Origin: Bacteroidaceae bacterium
GTDB lineage: Bacteria > Bacteroidota > Bacteroidia > Bacteroidales > Bacteroidaceae
DNA: 64,000 nt
Reading direction: 5' to 3'
Assembly: GCA_024398665.1 (NCBI GenBank)
Contig: JAKSIS010000009.1
Location: 1-64,000, forward strand
This document shows positions 50,343 to 60,386 of the stretch, piece by piece (positions within the stretch are counted from its first letter, which is position 1; each line of letters starts with the position of its first letter). Position numbers and translations under genes: made by a program. The notes under the pieces are model-generated. The model saw only the letters and a list, made by a program, of their open reading frames with translations. It was not told where the DNA came from and made no database searches.

Positions 50343-51872
50343 TTAAGACAGAATCTGAATGGCCTTGCGGGCACGTCTCAGTGTCTCTTCCCGGCCAAGA
50401 AAATCAGTGATCTCGAAAATCTGCGGTCCCATTGCCGCACCCACCAGTGTCACACGGAGGGCATTCATGACCTTGCCTGTGGCATAACCCTTTGAGGCTA
50501 TCCATTCCATAACCAGCGGCTCCAGGATTTCACCCTTGAATTCGGGCTGTGATTCAATGAAGTCACATAGCTGGGCAGTGGTTACTGGAGCTTCCTCCTT
50601 CCACCATTTTTTAAGAGACTTTTCATCATATGATGTCGGAGCCTGGAAGAGGTAACTGCAGTTGTCCCACAGTTCGCCTGTGAAATTAACGCGGTTCTTC
50701 ACCAGACTGACGGCCTTTTCAGCACGTTCCCGGGTGGTCCTGACTCCATGGCTTTCCAGAACCGGCATGAACATGGCGGCAATTTCACTGTCGCTCTTCG
50801 ACATTATGTATTCGTGGTTGAACCATACCAGTTTCTGGTAGTTGAAGCGGGCTCCGGCCTTGCTGCATTTTTCCAGATTGAACAGTTCCACCATTTCATC
50901 CATGGTCATGATTTCCTGATCATTGCCCGGGTTCCAGCCCAGCAGAGCCAGGAAATTGATCACTGCTTCCGGCAGATAGTCCTTTTCCCTGTAGCCCGAT
51001 GAAATCTCACCTGTCTTGGGGTCATGCCATTCAAGCGGGAATACCGGGAAACCCAGACGGTCGCCGTCACGCTTGCTCAGTTTTCCGTTGCCTTCAGGTT
51101 TGAGCAGCAGGGGCAGGTGTGCGAACTGCGGCATGGTGTCCTCCCATCCGAATGCCTTGTAAAGCAGGACATGCAGGGGTGCTGAAGGCAGCCATTCCTC
51201 ACCGCGGATGACATGTGTGACTTCCATCAGGTGGTCATCCACGATATTGGCCAGGTGGTAAGTGGGCAGCTGGTCAGCTGACTTGAAAAGGACCTTGTCG
51301 TCAAGAACTGAAGAATTGACTGTGACCAGACCGCGTATGAGGTCATTCACCCGGACTTCTTCATCGGGCTCGATAAGGAAACGTACAACATACTGGTTTC
51401 CGGCGGCAATGAGCGCGTCAACATCGGCCTTTGACATGGTCAGGGAGTTGCGCATCTGCATGCGGGTCGATGCGTCATACTGGAAGTTGGGGATTTCAGC
51501 GCGTTTGGCTTCCAGTTCGGCCGGGGTGTCGAATGCGATGTATGCACGTCCTGCCTCAAGCAGCAGGTCCACGTACTTGCGGTAGATGTCGCGGCGTTCC
51601 GACTGGCGGTAAGGGCCGTAGTTCCCGCCGAACGACACTCCTTCATCGAATCTGATGCCAAGCCAGCGGAAGGCTTTCAGTATATAGTCTTCAGCACCCG
51701 GAACAAAACGGTTGCTGTCAGTGTCTTCGATTCTGAAAATAAGGTCTCCGCCGTGCTGGCGGGCGAAAAGATAGTTATAGAGTGCCGTACGTACGCCTCC
51801 AATGTGGAGCGGTCCTGTAGGACTGGGTGCGAATCTGACCCTTACGCGGCGGCTTTCAGAAATTTCTGCCAT
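50343..51872 (-). CDS. gltX: Glutamyl-tRNA synthetase
   Basis: A 509-residue class Ib synthetase. The HIGH motif is in [20 protein letters not shown] and the KMSKS equivalent is [11 protein letters not shown]. The C-terminal anticodon-binding helical part (from about residue 350) ends in [14 protein letters not shown]. It charges tRNA-Glu; whether it also charges tRNA-Gln cannot be told from sequence. It is the first gene of the gltX-waaA unit, with a promoter-like box 25 bases before its ATG. Confidence 0.96.
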   Translation of the reverse strand: MAEISESRRVRVRFAPSPTGPLHIGGVRTALYNYLFARQHGGDLIFRIEDTDSNRFVPGAEDYILKAFRWLGIRFDEGVSFGGNYGPYRQSERRDIYRKYVDLLLEAGRAYIAFDTPAELEAKRAEIPNFQYDASTRMQMRNSLTMSKADVDALIAAGNQYVVRFLIEPDEEVRVNDLIRGLVTVNSSVLDDKVLFKSADQLPTYHLANIVDDHLMEVTHVIRGEEWLPSAPLHVLLYKAFGWEDTMPQFAHLPLLLKPEGNGKLSKRDGDRLGFPVFPLEWHDPKTGEISSGYREKDYLPEAVINFLALLGWNPGNDQEIMTMDEMVELFNLEKCSKAGARFNYQKLVWFNHEYIMSKSDSEIAAMFMPVLESHGVRTTRERAEKAVSLVKNRVNFTGELWDNCSYLFQAPTSYDEKSLKKWWKEEAPVTTAQLCDFIESQPEFKGEILEPLVMEWIASKGYATGKVMNALRVTLVGAAMGPQIFEITDFLGREETLRRARKAIQILS

Positions 51873-51896
51873 ATCCGGTCATGTTTTTTAACGGTG

Positions 51897-51904
51897 CAAA
51901 AGTA
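51897..51904 (-). promoter_or_regulatory. Putative -7 box (TACTTTTG) of gltX
   Basis: Matches TAnnTTTG, 24 bases before the gltX ATG at 51872. The same octamer also precedes the DUF2795, tRNA-Leu and mdh genes. Confidence 0.5.
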
Positions 51905-51969
51905 CACAATTTTTGCGTATTATGAAATTGTTGTAATTTTACCTTCCATAACGAAGAACTTGCACTTGT

Positions 51970-54033
51970 ATGAAAGAAGAACGCCGCTTCATAAAGGACA
52001 ACAGGCATCTGCTTGTACTGCTGACCGTCCTGTCCGTAATGATTACAGTCTGGTCACTCCCCAAAGAGCGCATACAGCGGTACAGTTACACCGTGGGCAA
52101 ACCGTGGACCTACGAAATGCTCATAGCACCTTTCAGCTTTTCAATAGAGAAGAGTGAAGATGTCCTGCAGGCTGAATATGACAGCGTCAAAGCGGCTTTC
52201 GCCCCTTATTTCAGCCGTTCCCAGGACGTGTCTTCCGCCGCACTGAAACGCTTTGAGAACTTCTATACCGACAGCCTGCACCGCGTGGTGCCGCCGGAAA
52301 CATACGCCAGCCTTTACAGAAAACTGGAACAGGTGTATTCTGACGGGATAATCTCACTTTCAGGTGAGGAGATTCTTGCTGAAAAGCAGTATCTGCGCAT
52401 ATATGAGGGCAACACATCGGCAATCAGGCCCGTTTCAAGTGTGAGCAGTGTCAGGGACGCGTACCGCAGTATAGTCGAATCCGATGACATACCGCCCCAT
52501 GACAGGTACGTGCTACTTCAGTACAATCTCGATGATTTCATCCAGCCTGACCTGACTTATGACGAGGCGCGTTCGCAGCAGGATCTGGAAGCGCAGCAGA
52601 ACAGGGTGTCACATTATCTTGGCATGGTGGTATCAGACCAGAAGATTGTGGATCAGGGTGAGATAGTGACTCCTGCTACGGACCTCATCATACGCTCCTA
52701 TCTCAAGACAGTCAATGACAGGGCCGTCTCCAAGCGTTTCCAGATTCTTACATGGGGTGGCCAGATAATCTTCTCTATCCTTTTCTTCCTCATTCTGTTC
52801 GTTTATCTGTGGCTTTACAGGGTCGATGACATAGATGACAGGGCAATCCTGTATTTCCTGATGGGTTCAGTTACCCTGTTCATTGTCTGTACATCCATGT
52901 TTGTCCAGTATTCCTCATGGAGCATATTCATATTCCCATGTGCCATGCTGCCCATTCTGCTCAGGGTCTTTCTTGATTCCAGAACGGCTTTCACCGGCTA
53001 TCTGGTGTACATTCTCACCACATCGGTCTTCGTGTCCGTTCCGCATGAATTCCTCCTGCTTGAAATTGCCGCAGGACTTACCGGCATATACAGCCTGAAA
53101 GAACTCTCGCAGCGTTCGCAGATCCTGCGCACCTGTCTGCTTGTGTTCATTGTCTATGGTCTGGGCTGGGCCGCCATACAGATGATAAGGCTGGAGAACA
53201 TTTCCGACATAGACTTTTACCAGTATATCTATTTCGCAATCAACTGCATTCTGCTTCTGCTTCTGTATCCGCTGCTTGCGGTGGTTGAAAAACTGTTCGG
53301 ATTCACGTCGAACGTCACACTGGTCGAACTGTCAAACTTCAGCCATCCGCTTCTGCTTGAACTGGCAGACAAGGCTCCAGGTACCTTCCAGCATTCCATA
53401 CAGGTTTCCACACTGGCATCGGAAGCCGCAAAGAGCATCAAGGCCAGCCCGCAGCTGGTTCGTACCGGTGCCCTGTACCATGACATAGGCAAGACTGCCA
53501 ATGCCCCTTACTTTACTGAAAACCAGAGCGGCGTGAATCCACATGACCAGCTTACCGCCCAGGAGAGCGCAAGGGTGATAACCGACCATGTCGAATCAGG
53601 TCTGGCACTGGCTGAAAAGTACGGTCTGCCGCCAGTCATACGTGACTTCATCAGGACCCACCACGGTAATGGGGTGGCCAGATACTTCTTTATCAGATAC
53701 CAGCAGGAGCATCCCGGTGAACAGCCAGATGAAGCCGCATTCAGCTATCCCGGACCCAATCCGCAGACAAAGGAACAGGCCATACTTATGATGGCCGATG
53801 CGGTTGAAGCGGCTTCAAGAAGTCTCAAGGAATATACTGAAGACAGTATCGCTGATCTGGTTGACAGGATCATTGACAATCAGGTGGCCGAGGGCTATTT
53901 CAGGGAATCACCGCTCAACTGGCAGGAGATGGCAAAGATAAGGGAGGTGTTCAAGGAAAAGCTCAAGACTACGTATCATACCAGAATAAGCTATCCGGAA
54001 CCTACTGCGGGTCTGCGTCAAAGGAAACGCTGA
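51970..54033 (+). CDS. 7TM-HD family phosphohydrolase (PgpH-like)
   Basis: A 687-residue membrane protein. One N-terminal span (LLVLLTVLSVMITVWS), an extracytoplasmic 7TMR-HD domain (~40-255), seven spans (~265-460, for example IIFSILFFLILFVYLWLYR) and a cytoplasmic HD domain: HSIQVSTLA, LYHDIGKTANAPYF, RTHHGNG and MADAVEAASRS supply the His/Asp metal ligands. PgpH of Listeria with this layout hydrolyses cyclic di-AMP; the same activity is likely but not shown here. It is opposite gltX, and its last 32 bases overlap the 3' end of priA. Confidence 0.88.
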   Translation: MKEERRFIKDNRHLLVLLTVLSVMITVWSLPKERIQRYSYTVGKPWTYEMLIAPFSFSIEKSEDVLQAEYDSVKAAFAPYFSRSQDVSSAALKRFENFYTDSLHRVVPPETYASLYRKLEQVYSDGIISLSGEEILAEKQYLRIYEGNTSAIRPVSSVSSVRDAYRSIVESDDIPPHDRYVLLQYNLDDFIQPDLTYDEARSQQDLEAQQNRVSHYLGMVVSDQKIVDQGEIVTPATDLIIRSYLKTVNDRAVSKRFQILTWGGQIIFSILFFLILFVYLWLYRVDDIDDRAILYFLMGSVTLFIVCTSMFVQYSSWSIFIFPCAMLPILLRVFLDSRTAFTGYLVYILTTSVFVSVPHEFLLLEIAAGLTGIYSLKELSQRSQILRTCLLVFIVYGLGWAAIQMIRLENISDIDFYQYIYFAINCILLLLLYPLLAVVEKLFGFTSNVTLVELSNFSHPLLLELADKAPGTFQHSIQVSTLASEAAKSIKASPQLVRTGALYHDIGKTANAPYFTENQSGVNPHDQLTAQESARVITDHVESGLALAEKYGLPPVIRDFIRTHHGNGVARYFFIRYQQEHPGEQPDEAAFSYPGPNPQTKEQAILMMADAVEAASRSLKEYTEDSIADLVDRIIDNQVAEGYFRESPLNWQEMAKIREVFKEKLKTTYHTRISYPEPTAGLRQRKR

Positions 54034-56272
54034 CTCCGCGCAGCTGTCCTGAATCCTGCAGACAGTCTGCTGCCTGCATAATCATGGCGCGTGTCCTGGC
54101 CGGCCCGGTCCCAATGCTGACTTTGACCATTATCTTGCGCAGATACATGAGCTGCACCCTTTGTACTGCAGGAGAATCAGGTCCCAATACATTTTCCTTA
54201 CCGAAAAGATCTCCCAAAGAAGAGGCCAGCGCTGCTGATGAACTGTCGGCAGCATTCATGTCACGGCTTCTTATCCAGATGTTTACGAGCCTGGAATATG
54301 GGGGATAATTGAACAGCCGCCTTTCCTCCATCTGGCTGTTGAAGAAGTCTTCCCAGCGTCCGCTGCGCAGCATCTGCAGCACAGGCGCCTGCGGCTGGCG
54401 GGTCTGAATCACGACAGTGCCTCTGCGGCCTTTCCTTCCCGCCCTTCCGGCCACTTGTGACATCAGCTGGTATGCACGTTCGGTGGCACGGAAATCAGGA
54501 AAGTTCATGATTGAATCCGCCTGAATGATTCCCACCACGCCCACATTGCCGAAATCAAGTCCTTTGGAAACCATCTGCGTGCCTATCAGGATATCGGTAC
54601 GGCCCTCCTGAAAGTCCAGAATTATCTTTTCGTATCCTTCTTTTGCCGAATCCACATCAAGACGTGCCGTCCGCGCACCGGGAAACAGTTTCCGGACGGC
54701 CTCTTCAATCTTTTCTGTGCCGAAAATGCGTCCCTTGAGACTGTGCCCTCCGCATTCGGGGCATATGGGCGGAACGCTGTAATGTCTGCCGCAGTAATGG
54801 CAGGTGGCATTGCCTCCGGTTTTGTGGTATGTCAGACTGACGTCGCAGCAGTCACATTTCTGGACCCAGCCGCAGTCAGCGCATTCCACCACACCGGCAT
54901 AGCCGCGGCGGTTATGGAACAGAATGGCCTGTCTTCCCTGGGACAGCGCTTCACTGATGCGGTTGAAGAGCTGTGGCGAAAACATGTCACGCATGTATTT
55001 CTTCCTGCTCATTTCTACTGTGTCCACTATCTCAATTGCGGGCATTTCAATGTCAGAATACCTTCTGGTGATGCTGGTCAGGCCGTATTTGCCGACACTT
55101 GCGTTGCAGTAGCTTTCAATGGCCGGAGTGGCACTGCCCAGAAGTGTCTTCGCACCGCACAGTGTGGCCAGCATTATGGCAGTGTTGCGGCCATGATACC
55201 GCGGGGCGGGGTCTTCCTGTTTGAAACTGGGTTCATGTTCCTCATCGACAATAACCAGACCCAGATTCCTGAACGGCAGCATTACGGCTGAACGTGCCCC
55301 GAGAACCAGTCCGTACGGGTTCTCTCCGGCCTGCCGGTTCCAGACTTCGACCCTGACATTGTCACTGCATCTTGAATGGCAGACACACATGTCATTTCCG
55401 AACACCCGCTGCAGGCGGTGCATGATCTGGGTGGTAAGCGCTATTTCAGGCAGCAGATACAGCACCTGGCGGCCCTGCTCAAGCTGTTCTCTTATAAGAT
55501 GAATGTATATTTCAGTCTTTCCGCAGGAAGTGACACCGTGCAGCAGACATACATCCTTGCTCTTGAACTGCCTGTGAATGTCTTCAAGTGCCTGCTGCTG
55601 GACGGCGTTGAGAACAGCCGGGGCCGATGTCGTACCTTTGAAAACCGGCAATCGTCCGGTTTCGACTTCGAAGAATTCCAGAATACCGTTATTCTGAAGG
55701 GCCTTCATTGCCGTCGGGGACTGGCATGTTTCTGTCAGAAGACGTTTGGAGACGGCACGCGAGAAGGTTCCGTCTTCAGCATACCCTGACAGTTCCAGAT
55801 ACCTGAGGAATATTTCCTTCTGCTTTCCGGCAGTCTTTGAAAACAGGCTGTCAGGGTTGGCGGGCCATGCGCTGCGTGCCTTTTCCCCCAGTCTAACGAA
55901 TGTCTCCGTCTTGGGCTTGAAGGAGCGGCTTTCATTCCTGCTGTCAGGCCTCAGTCCGCCGGGCAATGCCGCTTTCATCACGTCACCGGGACAGCACATG
56001 TAGTAGTCCGATATCCATTTGAACAGTTCGAACTGTTTGGGCAGCACGGCCGTTCGGCCCCCGTCAAATACACTTATGATGTCCTTCAGCCGGCATCCTT
56101 CGGGCTTACAGGAATGTACGCGCACGGTTATGCCGGTAACCTGTCTGTTCTTTCCGAAAGGCACATAGACTCTGGTTCCGGGAACAACCAGTCCGGACAG
56201 TTCCTGCGGAATCCTGTATGTGAACAGCTGTTCCAAGGGAACAGGCAGCATGAGGTCGGCGTACATATCCAT
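54002..56272 (-). CDS. priA: Primosomal protein N' (replication restart helicase)
   Basis: A 756-residue helicase that recognises stalled forks and reloads the replicative helicase. The 3'-DNA-binding N-terminal domain (YADLMLPVPLEQLFTYRIP) precedes the helicase: Walker A LHGVTSCGKTEIYI, Walker B IVDEEHEPSFKQ. The zinc module shows paired cysteines (CADCGWVQKCDCC...CHYCG...CPECGG), then a C-terminal helicase domain with GTQMVSKGLDFGNV and QVAGRAGR. I start at the ATG at 56272; the upstream in-frame TTG is less likely. It overlaps the convergent HD gene by 32 bases. Confidence 0.95.
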   Translation of the reverse strand: MDMYADLMLPVPLEQLFTYRIPQELSGLVVPGTRVYVPFGKNRQVTGITVRVHSCKPEGCRLKDIISVFDGGRTAVLPKQFELFKWISDYYMCCPGDVMKAALPGGLRPDSRNESRSFKPKTETFVRLGEKARSAWPANPDSLFSKTAGKQKEIFLRYLELSGYAEDGTFSRAVSKRLLTETCQSPTAMKALQNNGILEFFEVETGRLPVFKGTTSAPAVLNAVQQQALEDIHRQFKSKDVCLLHGVTSCGKTEIYIHLIREQLEQGRQVLYLLPEIALTTQIMHRLQRVFGNDMCVCHSRCSDNVRVEVWNRQAGENPYGLVLGARSAVMLPFRNLGLVIVDEEHEPSFKQEDPAPRYHGRNTAIMLATLCGAKTLLGSATPAIESYCNASVGKYGLTSITRRYSDIEMPAIEIVDTVEMSRKKYMRDMFSPQLFNRISEALSQGRQAILFHNRRGYAGVVECADCGWVQKCDCCDVSLTYHKTGGNATCHYCGRHYSVPPICPECGGHSLKGRIFGTEKIEEAVRKLFPGARTARLDVDSAKEGYEKIILDFQEGRTDILIGTQMVSKGLDFGNVGVVGIIQADSIMNFPDFRATERAYQLMSQVAGRAGRKGRRGTVVIQTRQPQAPVLQMLRSGRWEDFFNSQMEERRLFNYPPYSRLVNIWIRSRDMNAADSSSAALASSLGDLFGKENVLGPDSPAVQRVQLMYLRKIMVKVSIGTGPARTRAMIMQAADCLQDSGQLRGVSVSFDADPQ

Positions 56273-56281
56273 ATCAGTATG

Positions 56282-56289
56282 CAAACATA
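56282..56289 (-). promoter_or_regulatory. Putative -7 box (TATGTTTG) of priA
   Basis: A full match to TAnnTTTG lying 9 bases before the ATG at 56272, which would give an almost leaderless transcript. The ATG at 56266 is in frame as well. Confidence 0.4.
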
Positions 56290-56296
56290 CAAAAAC

Positions 56297-56328
56297 AAAA
56301 GACCGGACCCATGCTGGGCCGGCCTTTT
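56297..56328 (-). terminator. Terminator after the por operon
   Basis: On the minus strand AAAAGGCCGGCCC pairs (with two mismatches) with GGGTCCGGTCTTTT around a 5-base loop, followed by a T-rich stretch. It lies 20 bases after the barrel gene stop and before priA. Confidence 0.7.
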
Positions 56329-56347
56329 AGTTTTCAACCGTATTCTG

Positions 56348-57019
56348 TCAGAACAGGAAGGCCAGAGCAAACTGCAGAGTACTGCTCCTGAATGCCTTTC
56401 TGCTTTCCTCGCCTGCTTCCTCAAGGCTGTCTATCGTGGCTGCCGACACGTTGTCACGGAACGCGTAGACACCCTCTTCAGTTACAGGTATGTTGTAGTT
56501 GACGGACAGCTGCAAGTGGTATGACACTTTTATTCCGGCACCGACGTTGACGCTCCAGGTGCTCTTGTTGAGAATGAAATCCCTGACTTCAGCCTTTGTG
56601 GCGTCATTTTCCTTGACTGATGCAATCTGTCTGTCCAGATCACCTGTCTTATAGTCGAACTGTCCGCCTGCATGCACGAAATACACCAGTGAACCTCCCT
56701 TGTCGAAAGTGAGTTTCAAACTTGCCGGGACAGCCAGCGAAGCGTTCTTCATTTCGTCACCTTCAGCAATCTCCAGACCTTTCTGCGTGTATAGCAGGGC
56801 CGCCTCAAGGCCTATGGCCGTGTTGGGAATACGCAGTTCAGTCATGGGGCCGAAAAAGAATCCGGTATAGTTGTCACTGTTCAGGACAGTCTCGGTACTG
56901 ATTGCGGTGATTTCATTGCTTACATGGTTGAGACCGCCGCGAAGGCCCCAGCTTATCTGTGCTGATGCAGACATGGTGCATACTGCGGCAAGTACAGCAA
57001 TTGCAAAAAATTTCTTCAT
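56348..57019 (-). CDS. Outer-membrane beta-barrel protein at the end of the por operon
   Basis: A 223-residue exported protein (signal MKKFFAIAVLAAVCTMSASAQ) of the OMP_b-brl_2/porin-like family: WGLRGGLNHVSNE at the start, GAGIKVSYHLQLSVNYNIPV late, and terminal LQFALAFLF ending in Phe. It probably forms a small outer-membrane barrel. It starts 16 bases after the porN stop and is followed by the only terminator, so it belongs to the porP-K-L-M-N transcript. A T9SS role is inferred from position. PorT- or PorG-like helpers are barrels of similar size, but I see no specific match. Confidence 0.75.
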   Translation of the reverse strand: MKKFFAIAVLAAVCTMSASAQISWGLRGGLNHVSNEITAISTETVLNSDNYTGFFFGPMTELRIPNTAIGLEAALLYTQKGLEIAEGDEMKNASLAVPASLKLTFDKGGSLVYFVHAGGQFDYKTGDLDRQIASVKENDATKAEVRDFILNKSTWSVNVGAGIKVSYHLQLSVNYNIPVTEEGVYAFRDNVSAATIDSLEEAGEESRKAFRSSTLQFALAFLF

Positions 57020-57035
57020 ATTGGAATAAAAATGG

Positions 57036-58052
57036 TTATCTGCGTACTGAAATCCTTTCTGAATCGGCAGATCCGCTTCTGGGCTGCTTTGCAGGCCGTG
57101 GTTCCTTTTCTTTCCTTTCCTTCACGGCCTTCTCCTTCTTTGCAGTCTTATCATCGGATTCTGCGGCGGAACTCTCATCATCCCTTGTGCCGCTTTCGCT
57201 CCAAAGGCCGTTCTCGAAGTCGCGGAGCTGCTTTTCTATGCGTTCGCGTTCCTGAATGACAAGCAGCGAATCTCCGCCGCAGATCTGTTCCAGAGTCTCA
57301 TTCCTCAGGTTCGATGTCTTGTAGATGTCACCCTCATACTGGCGCATCACGAAATAGTCGTCAAGCGACATGTTGGTGGTGTTGTTGTAACTGCTTGTCA
57401 TGACGGGGCTCTGGCCCAGATACGGGCTGATATCGTCATAGTTCACCCAGAACATGGGGTAGGGCGTGGGCTTTGTACCCCAGTCCGTACGCATGAGCAC
57501 CGGACAGATGGCTGTCACACGGGTGCGGTAGTTTGAAAGCTGGTCCAGATAATGGGTCTCCTTGATGTAGTACTTTTCAAGTTCGTTGCTTGGAATGTTT
57601 GAGGGGTCGACCTTGTATCCGTTTGCAGTCTTTTCGTATGTGTAGATGTATGTGTCAAGCATATTTTCAACGTCCAGTTCGTTGTCTTTGGTGAACAGTT
57701 CGTTGCCGTCCAGACGCCATTCGTATGCCTTGATCTTGCCGTCCAGGATGAGGTTCAGCAGCAGAGTGAAAAAATTCACCCTGTCACCGAGGGGTTCCTC
57801 AGGATAGTACAGCGCGGCATTCTTCTCCTTGCGCAGGTCAAGTTCGCGGTAAATGTCACGCTTCCATGTGACTTCCGCGGGCATTGCGGTCTGGGCGGTA
57901 TACTGTGACTTTGCACGTTCGGTCAGTGTGACTGCGGTGGGGCTTTTTTCAGCCGCTTCACGGGCTGCCTGCTGCTCCAGCATTCTCTGGGACTGTGCGC
58001 CTGCATTCAGGGACACGGCCAATGTAAGAATAAGCAAAACACTCTTTTTCAT
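57036..58052 (-). CDS. porN: Type IX secretion system protein PorN/GldN
   Basis: A 338-residue periplasmic protein (signal MKKSVLLILTLAVSLNAGAQ). The body has the GldN core: VTWKRDIYRELDLRKEKNAALYY, then YEWRLDGNELFTKDNE and YFIKETHYLDQ-type segments. With PorK it forms the large ring under the outer membrane. The C-terminal 45 residues are a highly charged Lys/Glu/Asp/Ser tail (DDESSAAESDDKTAKKEKAV) that looks disordered. I take the ATG at 58052; GTG four codons earlier adds no signal. It lies 23 bases after porM. Confidence 0.93.
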   Translation of the reverse strand: MKKSVLLILTLAVSLNAGAQSQRMLEQQAAREAAEKSPTAVTLTERAKSQYTAQTAMPAEVTWKRDIYRELDLRKEKNAALYYPEEPLGDRVNFFTLLLNLILDGKIKAYEWRLDGNELFTKDNELDVENMLDTYIYTYEKTANGYKVDPSNIPSNELEKYYIKETHYLDQLSNYRTRVTAICPVLMRTDWGTKPTPYPMFWVNYDDISPYLGQSPVMTSSYNNTTNMSLDDYFVMRQYEGDIYKTSNLRNETLEQICGGDSLLVIQERERIEKQLRDFENGLWSESGTRDDESSAAESDDKTAKKEKAVKERKEKEPRPAKQPRSGSADSERISVRR

Positions 58053-58075
58053 ATTCTCTTGCACTCCTTTTTCCG

Positions 58076-59650
58076 TTATAAGATGACTTCAAGCGGGTAG
58101 ATGAGCTGACGTTCAATTCCGTCAGGTCCTACTGCCTTCACACGCTGTATGTAGAAACGCTTTCCACGTCCGAGTTTTCTGATACGGTCCAGCTGGCGGG
58201 CTGACAGGTTAGCCCCGTCAGAGAGTTCAGGAACTGCATTGCCGGCATTGTCATAGAATGTGCACTCAAAGCTGATGATCCTGAATCCGATGTTCAGCAG
58301 GCCGTTGTCTATTGCGGCCACTATCCTGGTGGATTCCTGGTTGAACACGTCACGCCGCAATGCCTGTCCGCCCTTGTAGCGGACTGTGTTGCCGTTCTCG
58401 TCCTTATACTCTATGTAGGGCAGGGGGTCTGGCAGCTGGCGTACATGGAAAGTGTATTCGCCCATGCTCTGATGGCGTCCCTCCTGGTTTGCGGACACTG
58501 CAATGACAATGTCCTGATCAACCTTGCTTGGCACTACTATAAAACCGTTGCCGTTGGCCCTGATTGTGCCTCCTCCTCCCTTTATGGATGCCGATATCAT
58601 GTTGCTGGGCACTCCGGGAACGGAAATGCTTACAGGATTCTCATATCCGGCATACAGCACGTTCATCATTGTGGCAGCCACGGTGGCCAGCGGTGAAACT
58701 ACAGTGTATTTCTGTGAGAAGTCCCTGCGTATGGTACCGTTGCCCGACTGCAGTTCCATGTATCCGTCCAGGGAGTAGTCACCGGTCCTGTTGCATGCCA
58801 CCTGATACCATCCGTCTTCAGAATCGATCTTCTTACCGTCAATGTAGATTGCGGGACGGGCGGTCGAATCGACAGCAGCCATTATGATACGGGCTGTGAA
58901 ACTGCCTCCCTGAACCACATTCTGCGTGGTAGGTATGACATAAGCGTTTATGGCATTCACACGCAGGTCACCCACGTCAATGTTCTTGACCAGCGTATGG
59001 AGCACTTCGCCTTCAGCGTAGCGGACATCGTTCTGGAGCTTGTCCAGCATTGTGACTGCGGCAGCCACAGGCATGTTCTCGTAGTTGTACTCCTGCCAGT
59101 TCTTTCCAAGTGAACCGGCGCTCAGAGGAACGTCAGTCGAAAAGTTTCCATTTATGATTTCACGCTGTGTATCGTCAGTCACCATCTCCAGAATCTGTTC
59201 CCGGTAGTTGTTGATGGCGTCATACAGCTGTCCGCCTTTCCCGTTCTTGGGATTGAGCATGACCTGTGTTGCCGCCTCAAGGTCCTCACGGTTGCGTATG
59301 TTTCTGACATCGGCATCCTTTCCATCGGCCTCAACAGCTATAAGTTCCTTGAGCTGGTCAGCGAAGTTGTAAAGTGAGTCCGATATATCCTTCACGTAAA
59401 GTGCCTTCCTGTACCATTCGCCAACCTTTTCGTGGTTCATCGAATCGGCGGCGGCAAGTTCGCGGTAGACCGCGTCATTCTGAAGGGTGGCGTTGGCAGT
59501 ACTCTTTGTGAGACTGTCCTCAACTATCCTGAAACCGTTCAGCACGTCCGATGACACGTTCATGGCAAGCATCGCCAGAAGGACGATGTACATGAGGTTT
59601 ATCATCTTCTGACGCGCCGATGGCGGTCTTTGTATCGTTTTTCTGCCCAT
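58076..59650 (-). CDS. porM: Type IX secretion system motor protein PorM/GldM
   Basis: A 524-residue inner-membrane protein with a short cytoplasmic start, a single span (MYIVLLAMLAMNVSSDVLNG, ~20-40) and a long periplasmic part of helical then beta domains (D1-D4 in the known structure). The conserved opening RPPSARQKMINLMYIVLLAM is present. With PorL it makes the proton-driven rotary motor that powers T9SS; its periplasmic shaft contacts the PorK/N ring. It starts 6 bases after porL stop and is complete. Confidence 0.95.
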   Translation of the reverse strand: MGRKTIQRPPSARQKMINLMYIVLLAMLAMNVSSDVLNGFRIVEDSLTKSTANATLQNDAVYRELAAADSMNHEKVGEWYRKALYVKDISDSLYNFADQLKELIAVEADGKDADVRNIRNREDLEAATQVMLNPKNGKGGQLYDAINNYREQILEMVTDDTQREIINGNFSTDVPLSAGSLGKNWQEYNYENMPVAAAVTMLDKLQNDVRYAEGEVLHTLVKNIDVGDLRVNAINAYVIPTTQNVVQGGSFTARIIMAAVDSTARPAIYIDGKKIDSEDGWYQVACNRTGDYSLDGYMELQSGNGTIRRDFSQKYTVVSPLATVAATMMNVLYAGYENPVSISVPGVPSNMISASIKGGGGTIRANGNGFIVVPSKVDQDIVIAVSANQEGRHQSMGEYTFHVRQLPDPLPYIEYKDENGNTVRYKGGQALRRDVFNQESTRIVAAIDNGLLNIGFRIISFECTFYDNAGNAVPELSDGANLSARQLDRIRKLGRGKRFYIQRVKAVGPDGIERQLIYPLEVIL

Positions 59651-59656
59651 AGCGTT

Positions 59657-60355
59657 TTAATTGGCTCCCATCTGGGAATTCACTTTCATTGCCTCAACCA
59701 TACGTGCATAGACGCGGTTCAGTTCCTCAATCTTCTCAACCATAAGCTGTGTCTGCTCGTTCACCTTTTCAATGTTCTCCATCTGTGAACTTGCCGATTT
59801 AAGGTGCATCTGATAGAAAGTGTTGATGCTTATGAGGTTGCGTGAAAGCTGCTCAATCTCTTCACTGCTCTGTTCCATGCGCTCGCTGTGGCGGCACATG
59901 CTTTCCATTCTGGCGGTCAGGTCCTGTATGCGTGTGATATAGTCCTGTGTCACCTGTTCCACTCCGCTTGTGTCAAGTGGGCTGCCGGCGGGAACTGCAG
60001 CCGTCTGTGCTGCGGCAGGCTGCTGCTGAATGCTTGCGGGAGCGGCGCTGACAGCACCGTTTATGTAAATGTTTCCGTGCACGCGCGGGGTGCCTTCAAC
60101 GTCAGTATCATCATCGTCCTGTTCGGGGATGTATGGCCTTTCAAAGCCGGAGATGAAGAACACCAGCACTTCAGTGCCCATGCCAATGAACAGCATCAGG
60201 TTGGCGCCCTTGATATGTGTCAGTTTGAAGAGTGCGCCAAGAATGACGACTGCAGCACCCCAACTGTACAGATAGTTCAGCAGGATTCTTCCCTTCGGTG
60301 AATCAAGGTAATTCTGTATTCTGGTCAGAAGACCTTTCCTTTCAGTATTTTCCAT
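59657..60355 (-). CDS. porL: Type IX secretion system motor protein PorL/GldL
   Basis: A 232-residue inner-membrane protein. Two spans (~25-46 and ~52-72) carry charged residues that match those of GldL: K44 and H47 in the first (LFKLTHIKG) and E62 and E72 in or near the second (GTEVLVFFISGFE). In the GldLM motor structure such residues line the proton path. A Gln/Ala/Pro linker (SIQQQPAAAQTAAVPAG) leads to a C-terminal coiled coil (~140-232). It lies 31 bases after porK. Confidence 0.94.
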   Translation of the reverse strand: MENTERKGLLTRIQNYLDSPKGRILLNYLYSWGAAVVILGALFKLTHIKGANLMLFIGMGTEVLVFFISGFERPYIPEQDDDDTDVEGTPRVHGNIYINGAVSAAPASIQQQPAAAQTAAVPAGSPLDTSGVEQVTQDYITRIQDLTARMESMCRHSERMEQSSEEIEQLSRNLISINTFYQMHLKSASSQMENIEKVNEQTQLMVEKIEELNRVYARMVEAMKVNSQMGAN

Positions 60356-60386
60356 ATCGGGTTCTGTTTTTTTCGTGTTAGTTGTT

